From: Nitrospiraceae bacterium
GTDB taxonomy: Bacteria > Nitrospirota > Nitrospiria > Nitrospirales > UBA8639
Length of the DNA: 7,209 nt
Direction of reading: 5' to 3'
Assembly: GCA_003523945.1 (NCBI GenBank)
Contig: DOFS01000505.1
Location: forward strand, 4,121 to 11,329
In this document: one piece after another, positions 1-5,324 of the stretch
Numbering within the stretch: position 1 is the first letter of the stretch
Layout of the letters: every line of letters begins with the position of its first letter
The notes under the pieces: model-generated
What the model saw: only the letters and a program-made list of their open reading frames with translations
Told to the model about the DNA's origin: nothing
Database searches by the model: none
Made by a program: the position numbers and the translations under genes

Positions 1-1688
1 ACAAATTCTAAAATGCCTCCCCAAAAGGGATCTTGTGCCATAGGCCGCACATCCATCACAGCTACGTGTCCGATGACTTGACCCTCCAATCCCCGAATGG
101 GGTATGCCAAATAGGACTCAATGCCTCGGTCAGCCAACCATTGATCATCAGGGAAGTGTTGCCGAACGTGATCTCCCCAAAAACACCGATTCCCTTTCCA
201 CGCCTCTTCGCAAGGAGTCCCAGAAAGCGAATAGTCCATGGGAGCGACAAACGACCCACTCACCCAGGAGGCATGAGTTCGAGCACGTTTCCCGTTTAAG
301 TGTTCGGCAATAAAGGCAAATTTCACATTCAGAATCGCTGCTAATTCCCACACCAATGTCTCAAAAAGGGTAGGGCCGGTTAATTCCCACGAAGCTTCTG
401 CCAGAGCTTGCAGACCATGTTGAACGTGTTTTCGCTCAGTAATATCCTCCGCCACTCCCACAATTCGTTTGACTGTGCCTTCCTGATCTATTACCGGAAA
501 CGCTCGATCACGAATCCACCGGACGCTTTCGTCAGGTTTGATAATTCGGTATTCCTCATCATAACTTCCAAGAGATTGTTTGGTTAGCGCACTGGCTCGT
601 ATTCGTTCTCTGTCATCAGGATGAATGGCGTCCATCCAGGATTGCGGGGAGGCATAGAGACCAGAACAGGACCGACCCCAGATACATTCGTAGCCGGGGC
701 TGATATAAAGCATCTCCGTTTTTTCAGGATTACTCACCCAAAACACTTCCCGAATGGCTTCCACCACCTCCCGAAAGCGGGACTCACTCTCCCGCAATTG
801 GAGATCTTGTTGTTTTCGGCTTGTAATGTCTTGAATGGTGCCGAGGAATCGCTGTGGCTGCCCGTGTGAATCCCGCTTGACCTGGCCCTCACAACTTAGC
901 CAGCGAACTTCTCCAGATGGCCTCACAATTCGATGGTCAAGGGAGTATGGAGCATCCTCTTCCAAGGCGGCTCGTATAGCCTCAGCGGTCATGGCCCGGT
1001 CGTGGGGATGCACATAAGGCAGAAATTCCTCCAACGTTTTGGGTAATGGACCTTCAGTGAGGCCAAACAAATCTGAAACATCTTCCGACCAAATGACCTG
1101 ATTGGAAATAATGTTCCAATCCCAAATCCCCATGTTCCCGGCCTTTAAGGCCAACTGGAGCCGTTGTTCACTTTCAGAAAGCAGCGTGTGCGTGCGTTGC
1201 TGTTCAAGCTGACGCTGCGTTTCACTCGACGTGAGCGCTTGTTCCGCCTGGGCGGCCTTCATAGCCAGATCTTTGACCGCGACCGCACGATGCACCATTT
1301 CAAGCACCTCTGGCCGGTCGTAAGGTTTAATCAAGTGGGCAAACGCGTGATGTTGCAGGGTGGCTAGTTTTTCCCTTTGGTCGCCATGCGCGGTGAGGAT
1401 GATCACGGGAAGAGTGGCATCCTGTTTATGCAGCCGTTTAAGGACCGCCAAGCCATCCATGTCGGGAAGACCCAAATCCAGAATTACGGCACTATAGGGA
1501 TGAGTGGGGGACACACGACGTAAGGCTTCGTTTCCGGTCTCGACTGCTTCTACCTGATAGCCTTCGTTGCCCAATAAATCGCCGAGGGCCAAACTGATGT
1601 CCGGCTCGTCATCCACGACGAGAATGGTAAGTGTACTCGCCTGGGTGGCTTCCTCCATAATTCCACCATCTTTAACCAAAGAAGCCAT
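1..1688 (-). CDS. Response-regulator/PAS/PAS/GAF signalling protein, C-terminus cut by window edge
   Basis: This reads as one open frame of 562 codons from the ATG at 1688 to the left edge, with no stop, so the C-terminal output domain is missing. Residues about 20-135 form a receiver domain: acidic pair D26-D27, phospho-acceptor D71 in ILDLGLPDMDG, switch T99, and K121 in LIKPY. A charged, Gln-rich, probably coiled-coil linker (139-175) follows. Next come a first PAS/PAC unit (about 175-292, ending DITSRK), a second (about 300-420, with HPDDR and ending DITERK), and a GAF-like domain from about 430 (GTPCEEAW, ESYLAYPIRG, GHVAVMD). It is probably cytoplasmic, with no signal peptide or membrane segment seen. 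The start at 1688 has GAGG four bases upstream and an in-frame stop further upstream; an ATG at 1658 is an alternative that also keeps the receiver intact. Proteins of this plan usually end in a histidine kinase, GGDEF or regulator domain; which one cannot be told here. Confidence 0.93.
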   Translation of the reverse strand, partial: MASLVKDGGIMEEATQASTLTILVVDDEPDISLALGDLLGNEGYQVEAVETGNEALRRVSPTHPYSAVILDLGLPDMDGLAVLKRLHKQDATLPVIILTAHGDQREKLATLQHHAFAHLIKPYDRPEVLEMVHRAVAVKDLAMKAAQAEQALTSSETQRQLEQQRTHTLLSESEQRLQLALKAGNMGIWDWNIISNQVIWSEDVSDLFGLTEGPLPKTLEEFLPYVHPHDRAMTAEAIRAALEEDAPYSLDHRIVRPSGEVRWLSCEGQVKRDSHGQPQRFLGTIQDITSRKQQDLQLRESESRFREVVEAIREVFWVSNPEKTEMLYISPGYECIWGRSCSGLYASPQSWMDAIHPDDRERIRASALTKQSLGSYDEEYRIIKPDESVRWIRDRAFPVIDQEGTVKRIVGVAEDITERKHVQHGLQALAEASWELTGPTLFETLVWELAAILNVKFAFIAEHLNGKRARTHASWVSGSFVAPMDYSLSGTPCEEAWKGNRCFWGDHVRQHFPDDQWLADRGIESYLAYPIRGLEGQVIGHVAVMDVRPMAQDPFWGGILEF

Positions 1689-1713
1689 TGAACCTCTACC
1701 GGAGTGTGGATCT

Positions 1714-1741
1714 ATTGTAATCCTTTTAAATTAAGGTTCAA
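1714..1741 (-). promoter_or_regulatory. Predicted sigma70-like promoter of the left signalling gene
   Basis: Read on the minus strand, TTGAAC (1741-1736) and TACAAT (1719-1714) are separated by 16 bases. The -35 matches four of six consensus positions and the -10 matches five of six. Transcription would begin near 1707, giving a leader of about 20 bases before the ATG at 1688. The spacer is AT-rich and contains the imperfect inverted repeat CCTT...AAGG (1722-1736), which could be an operator. This is predicted from motif match only. Confidence 0.55.
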
Positions 1742-1759
1742 CTAGGAGGCTCTTCCAGC

Positions 1760-1772
1760 ATGTCCTGGACAT
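1760..1772. promoter_or_regulatory. 13-bp perfect palindrome, candidate operator
   Basis: ATGTCC-T-GGACAT is a perfect 6-1-6 inverted repeat about 20 bases upstream of the -35 box of the left gene. It is nested in a second, overlapping inverted repeat, TCCAG (1754-1758) with CTGGA (1765-1769). It shares TGnCCnGGnCA with the palindrome at 1899-1911. No regulator family is assigned. Confidence 0.35.
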
Positions 1773-1816
1773 TTTTCATTCCTACCCGTTTCCCTCTGAG
1801 AGATCGAGAAGGAAAC

Positions 1817-1853
1817 CCTTTAAATTTCAACTAAAAATCAATGATGTTAAAGG
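1817..1853. repeat. Inverted repeat, 7-bp arms with 23-base spacer
   Basis: CCTTTAA (1817-1823) is the exact reverse complement of TTAAAGG (1847-1853). The arms are AT-rich and the spacer is long, so a stable RNA hairpin is unlikely. A paired protein-binding site, or chance in AT-rich DNA, is more plausible. The left arm also belongs to a partial direct repeat of the promoter spacer of the left gene. Confidence 0.35.
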
Positions 1854-1898
1854 ATTGAGGCCGTTCGGATGTTAAACCCGGAAATCAGGCTTGAGGGA

Positions 1899-1911
1899 TT
1901 GGCCAGGCCAA
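1899..1911. promoter_or_regulatory. 13-bp perfect palindrome, candidate operator
   Basis: TTGGCC-A-GGCCAA is a perfect 6-1-6 inverted repeat. Its centre (1905) is 139 bases from the centre of the related palindrome at 1766, close to 13 helical turns. It lies in the middle of the divergent spacer, well upstream of both genes. Symmetry of this kind is typical of sites for dimeric helix-turn-helix regulators, but no such regulator gene is in the window. Confidence 0.35.
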
Positions 1912-2084
1912 ATATTGCGAGCCATACCTGGATCGACTATATGCAGAAACGGGGACATCCGACCGAGACATAAGTGCTTCAACAAATGCTTGTGAACATT
2001 CTTCTTTGCCTTCAGGGGTTACTTCATTTCTCACTCAGGCTCAGCCGCATTTATATGCAACATATCAGTATTTCAGCAGAGCCA

Positions 2085-2096
2085 ATTATTAATAAT
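2085..2096. repeat. 12-bp AT-only perfect palindrome
   Basis: ATTATTAATAAT is self-complementary and is followed directly by the overlapping palindrome ATGCAT (2095-2100). Another inverted repeat, ATATG-caa-CATAT, lies 20 bases before it at 2053-2065. The cluster is the most AT-rich part of the spacer and could be a regulator site or an easily melted, bent segment. No function is assigned. Confidence 0.3.
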
Positions 2097-2177
2097 GCAT
2101 GGTGTGGGTATGCTAAACCGGCCTAACGGGAAAGGTAGCGGAACATTGATGTCGCTTTGAACCGTTGTTGGAATCAT

Positions 2178-2205
2178 TTGGATTTTTTGTGGCAAAACTT
2201 ATAAT
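2178..2205 (+). promoter_or_regulatory. Possible distal promoter with perfect -10 box
   Basis: TATAAT (2200-2205) matches the -10 consensus exactly, with TTGGAT (2178-2183, three of six matches) 16 bases upstream. If used, transcription would start near 2212 and give the ligase gene a leader of about 240 bases, or it could serve an unrecognised small transcript. The weak -35 and AT-rich setting keep confidence low. Confidence 0.25.
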
Positions 2206-2380
2206 TTTACCTTACGCAATATCTCCACACCTCAGTTGTCTGCTTTGAAACCCGCACGTCTGAAAAATCTGAACGCCGGACTCGAAAAAGCACGGAGGGC
2301 ATCTTACGCATTAGCAAGAGAACGTTTTCGCGCCAATCCATGACTATCTACCAGGGCTGTTCACTTTCCCCAGTCAAGTC

Positions 2381-2409
2381 TTGGAACAATGACCCCATTC
2401 GGGTAGACT
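2381..2409 (+). promoter_or_regulatory. Possible proximal promoter of the ligase fusion gene
   Basis: TTGGAA (2381-2386) and TAGACT (2404-2409) are 17 bases apart, the ideal spacing, and each matches four of six consensus positions. The predicted start near 2416 would leave a leader of about 39 bases before the ATG at 2455. It is better placed than the TATAAT at 2200 but weaker in its -10 box. Confidence 0.3.
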
Positions 2410-2454
2410 TGAATTCGCGTCTTTTCCTGGTATCCCTTTTACGAGACTCAACCG

Positions 2455-5157
2455 ATGCAGGCTTCTCTCCTCCCTCCCGCTAACCTTCCAGATACTATTC
2501 CTGAGGCGTTTTTCGCACTCTCCGCCATCGCTGCCGATCAGGTGGTCGTGCAAATAAAAGAAGTGGAGGGCTACCGCCGTCACACCTACCGTGAAGTGTC
2601 GAAGCTTGTTCAGGGATTGGCGAGCAGCCTTGTTGAACATGGGTTACGTCCGGGACATCGCGTCGCCATCGTGGCTGAAAATTGCCCGGAATGGGTAATT
2701 GCCCATCTCAGCATCCTCACCGTCGGCGCAACAGCCGTTCCACTGGATATTCAAATGCCACAGGAACAACTATTATCCTTTCTTACCTCTTCCAATAGTC
2801 GTTTCGTCTTCGTCAGCTCAAAAACGGTGGACTTGGTTCGAGAACTTCCGGGGACAATCACCATTGTAAGCATGGAGCCCGTTACGAAATCTCCCCACCT
2901 ATCCATGAAAGACCTGATGGCACAGGGACAGCAGAAACCACCCATCGAGGTACGGGTGAATCCGGACGACGTGGCTTCGTTGCTCTACACCTCTGGCACA
3001 ACAAAAAAACCCAAAGGCGTGTTACTCACCCACGGTAATTTTATGGCCAATGCCAAGGACATTTTGGGGAAAAATTTAGCGGGGCCGGAAGACAACTTTT
3101 TAGTGATGCTGCCTCTTCACCACGCCTATCCCTTCATGATTGCCTATCTGGTCCCCATTCTCCTAGGTGCCAGAATGACCTTCTTACAATCACTCAAGGG
3201 GCCGGATCTGGTGCAATGTCTTCATGAGACCGGGATCACGATCGTCGTGGGTGTCCCTCAAATTTTTGCCATGATTCGTCGGTCAATATTTGAAGAACTC
3301 GACCGGCGGCCCGCGTTCGTCCGGCCGCTCATCAGGCTTCTCCTCTGGTTGTCAGATTTTGTGAGAACCCATACCGGATGGAATCCTGGACGACGGCTTT
3401 TTGCGCCTGTTCATCACCGATTTGGTTCCTCGCTTCGGCTTCTGTGCAGCGGCGGAGCCAAGCTCGATCCACAAATCTCAAACGACTTAGGTAGTCTTGG
3501 ATTTACCATTCGTGAAGGGTACGGGCTCACTGAAACGGCGCCCGTCATTGCCTTCAGTTCCTTGTCTCGACTCAAACCGGGTTCCGTCGGTCCACCACTC
3601 GCCAGTGTTGAGGTGCGAATCAATAAGCCCAACGAAGCAGGAATAGGGGAAGTGGTCGTCCGGGGACCCAATGTGATGAAGGGCTATGACCAAGCACCGG
3701 CTGAAACCGCAGAGGCTATTCGTGATGGCTGGTTTTACACCGGAGATCTGGGCTATCTAGATTCGGACGGATACCTGTTTCTCACCGGGAGGATCAAGGA
3801 GCTTATCGTCACACCTGGAGGGAAAAACATTCTTCCCGAGGAATTGGAAGTCGCATACCAACAGAATCCCGCGATCGCCGAACTCTGCATACTGGGACTA
3901 CCGCGCGCCGGAGAGGAGGGCGAACATCTTCATGCTGTGGTCGTGCCAAACTTTGATTATTTACGAGAGCACAAAGTCCATGATTCCGCGACCTACATTA
4001 AAGACGCGCTTAATAGTGTCGCCGCCACTCTTCCCTCCTACAAAAGGATCAGTGGTGTGACCTTCATCAAAGAACCCCTCCCACGCACGCGCTTAGGAAA
4101 AATCCAGCGACACCTTGTTCATGCCATGATGCAAGTTAAGCAGACTGCCCTTGAACCCGCACCGGAGCAAGAACCTGAGACCGACCAGGAGATTCGCCAA
4201 ACAACCATCGGTCAGGCGGTTACGCAAACGCTTGTCGGGCTGGTTTCGCCCGATCGAGCCCTACGATTAGACGATCACCTGGATCTGGACTTGGGATTCG
4301 ACTCGTTGAAACGGGTCGAATTTCAAGCAGCCCTCGAAAGCCGCTTGGGACCCGTCCCGGAAACGTTCATGGGAGAAGTCGTCACGGTACGGGATGTCAT
4401 AACAAAACTCATGGCCATCGAACAGGTTCCCCCTGAACCTACAGAAACCACCACCTCTTGGCATCAGATCTTCGAAACTCCACTCCCCCCATCCTTGAGC
4501 AAGACGGTCCTCGCCCCGCTCTCCAAAGGGAATAAAATCATCGGTCGGATAGGAATGGCCATTATCGAAAGCTTCTCCCGTATGGCCTTCCCATTGACCG
4601 TCAAAGGAATCAAAAACCTACCACATGAGGGGCCTTTTATCCTGGCGGCCAACCATTTGAGTTTTATTGATCCCTTTATTATTTTGGCCACCGTGCCACG
4701 ATCCACGTTTACACAACTCTACACTCTTGGCTGGGAGCCATTTTTTCGCTCACGATTTCGTCGATGGGTAGCACGCGTGGGTCACGTGATTCCTGTGGGG
4801 CCGGAGACGCCTTTGGCCACCGTCCTCAAAGCATCAGCAACACTTCTTCGGAGCGGGAAAAGCCTCCTGATTTTCCCGGAAGGAGAACGGAGCCTTGATG
4901 GGCAGCTTCTTCCATTCAAGAAAGGCCTCGGGGTTCTTGCCTGTGAATTACACATCCCCATTATCCCGGTCAAAATCGAAGGAAGTTTTCAGGTCTGGCC
5001 CCCAGATGCCAAGACACCTCAACGTCATCCCATATCCCTCACCTTTGGCCAAAGCCTTAGCGTGCCCCCATCCATGCTCGAAACATGGAGAAGCAAAGGG
5101 GAAGACCCCTATTTAGCAGCGACCCAGTTAGTCCGTGACACAGTGGCATCCCTTTAA
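2455..5157 (+). CDS. Fatty acyl-AMP ligase - acyl carrier protein - PlsC acyltransferase fusion
   Basis: This 900-residue protein has three domains. Residues 1-560 are an ANL-superfamily ligase that adenylates a fatty acid: P-loop YTSGTTKKPKG (178-188), SGGAKL (332-337), YGLTE (356-360), TGD (429-431), GRIKE (445-449) and catalytic K549 in RLGKIQ. The amphipathic insertion at 283-306 before SGGA resembles long-chain enzymes. After a Pro/Glu-rich linker (565-580), a carrier domain (about 583-657) has DSLKRVE with S617 as the phosphopantetheine site. After a second linker, a PlsC/LPLAT domain (about 690-900) has NHLSFID (H734, D739), FPEGERS (807-813) and IPIIPV (834-839). All key residues are present. 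The likely role is activating free fatty acids and acylating a lysophospholipid or glycerol-phosphate at the inner membrane, as E. coli Aas does, but with the order reversed and a carrier added; this is inference. ATG 2455 is the only good start because in-frame stops lie at 2404 and 2410; its Shine-Dalgarno is weak. Confidence 0.95.
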   Translation: MQASLLPPANLPDTIPEAFFALSAIAADQVVVQIKEVEGYRRHTYREVSKLVQGLASSLVEHGLRPGHRVAIVAENCPEWVIAHLSILTVGATAVPLDIQMPQEQLLSFLTSSNSRFVFVSSKTVDLVRELPGTITIVSMEPVTKSPHLSMKDLMAQGQQKPPIEVRVNPDDVASLLYTSGTTKKPKGVLLTHGNFMANAKDILGKNLAGPEDNFLVMLPLHHAYPFMIAYLVPILLGARMTFLQSLKGPDLVQCLHETGITIVVGVPQIFAMIRRSIFEELDRRPAFVRPLIRLLLWLSDFVRTHTGWNPGRRLFAPVHHRFGSSLRLLCSGGAKLDPQISNDLGSLGFTIREGYGLTETAPVIAFSSLSRLKPGSVGPPLASVEVRINKPNEAGIGEVVVRGPNVMKGYDQAPAETAEAIRDGWFYTGDLGYLDSDGYLFLTGRIKELIVTPGGKNILPEELEVAYQQNPAIAELCILGLPRAGEEGEHLHAVVVPNFDYLREHKVHDSATYIKDALNSVAATLPSYKRISGVTFIKEPLPRTRLGKIQRHLVHAMMQVKQTALEPAPEQEPETDQEIRQTTIGQAVTQTLVGLVSPDRALRLDDHLDLDLGFDSLKRVEFQAALESRLGPVPETFMGEVVTVRDVITKLMAIEQVPPEPTETTTSWHQIFETPLPPSLSKTVLAPLSKGNKIIGRIGMAIIESFSRMAFPLTVKGIKNLPHEGPFILAANHLSFIDPFIILATVPRSTFTQLYTLGWEPFFRSRFRRWVARVGHVIPVGPETPLATVLKASATLLRSGKSLLIFPEGERSLDGQLLPFKKGLGVLACELHIPIIPVKIEGSFQVWPPDAKTPQRHPISLTFGQSLSVPPSMLETWRSKGEDPYLAATQLVRDTVASL

Positions 5158-5255
5158 TCCCAAAAGACTGGGTTTTCGAGTGGCGAAGCGACCAATCTGA
5201 AAAAAAATGACCATCTTGTTGGGAGGGACTTGGCGATTCAACGTGTGGGAGAAGG

Positions 5256-5275
5256 CTGAAAATTTGTCATTTCAG
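5256..5275. terminator. Possible hairpin in the convergent intergenic region
   Basis: CTGAAA (5256-5261) and TTTCAG (5270-5275) form a six-pair stem around an eight-base loop, between the ends of two converging genes, where a bidirectional terminator is expected. There is no T-run directly after it on either strand, and only two of the pairs are G-C, so it is a weak candidate. An eight-A run at 5200-5207 (U-run for minus-strand RNA) lies about 50 bases beyond it. Confidence 0.25.
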
Positions 5276-5287
5276 GGTCGAAAGAGA

Positions 5288-5324
5288 CTATGAGGTTTTC
5301 TTCAGAATTCATAAGAGCTCATAG
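5288..5324 (-). terminator. Inverted repeat overlapping the stop codon of the hybrid kinase gene
   Basis: CTATGAG (5288-5294) is the exact reverse complement of CTCATAG (5318-5324), with 23 bases between. On the minus strand the first arm includes the TGA stop of the kinase gene. A further four pairs (TCTT/AAGA) can form inside the loop. There is no good U-run after it, so termination or mRNA 3'-end protection is only a possibility. Confidence 0.25.

Larger units (their letters stand above)
1689..2454. other. 766-base divergent intergenic region without a convincing gene
   Basis: The region separates the divergent left sensor gene and the acyl ligase fusion. It is visibly more AT-rich than the flanking genes, and stops occur frequently in all frames. 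It holds a promoter for the left gene, weak promoter candidates for the ligase gene, two related 13-bp palindromes, a 12-bp AT palindrome and several shorter inverted repeats. Two short open stretches (1869-1973 and 2161-2343) are discussed as findings but are not called as genes. I saw no tRNA-like cloverleaf, riboswitch core or transposon end. Its length is generous for a divergent bacterial spacer, which leaves room for an unrecognised small RNA or a decayed gene. Confidence 0.7.

Noticed and set aside
148..351. Minus-strand frames of 60-70 codons in the GAF region of the left gene
   Set aside because: These are out-of-frame shadows; the continuous frame from 1688 to the left edge carries the PAS and GAF motifs without interruption, so no frameshift is needed.
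1689..2454. Possible tRNA, riboswitch, CRISPR repeat or insertion-sequence end in the intergenic region
   Set aside because: No cloverleaf with a TTC-type T-loop, no regularly spaced direct repeats, and no terminal inverted repeats with a transposase were found on reading both strands.
2340..2483. 47-codon plus-strand frame starting ATGACTATC and overlapping the start of the ligase gene
   Set aside because: There is no ribosome site, the composition is not protein-like (ends FSPPSR), and it runs into the well-supported ligase frame. It looks like a chance frame.
2374..2640. 88-codon minus-strand frame across the ligase start
   Set aside because: It lies opposite the confident N-terminal coding sequence of the ligase, has no recognisable domain, and reads as an antisense shadow.
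5159..5176. CCCA-aaagac-TGGG followed by TTTT just after the ligase stop, resembling an intrinsic terminator
   Set aside because: The stem is only four pairs and the T-run only four bases, too weak to call, although its position is right.
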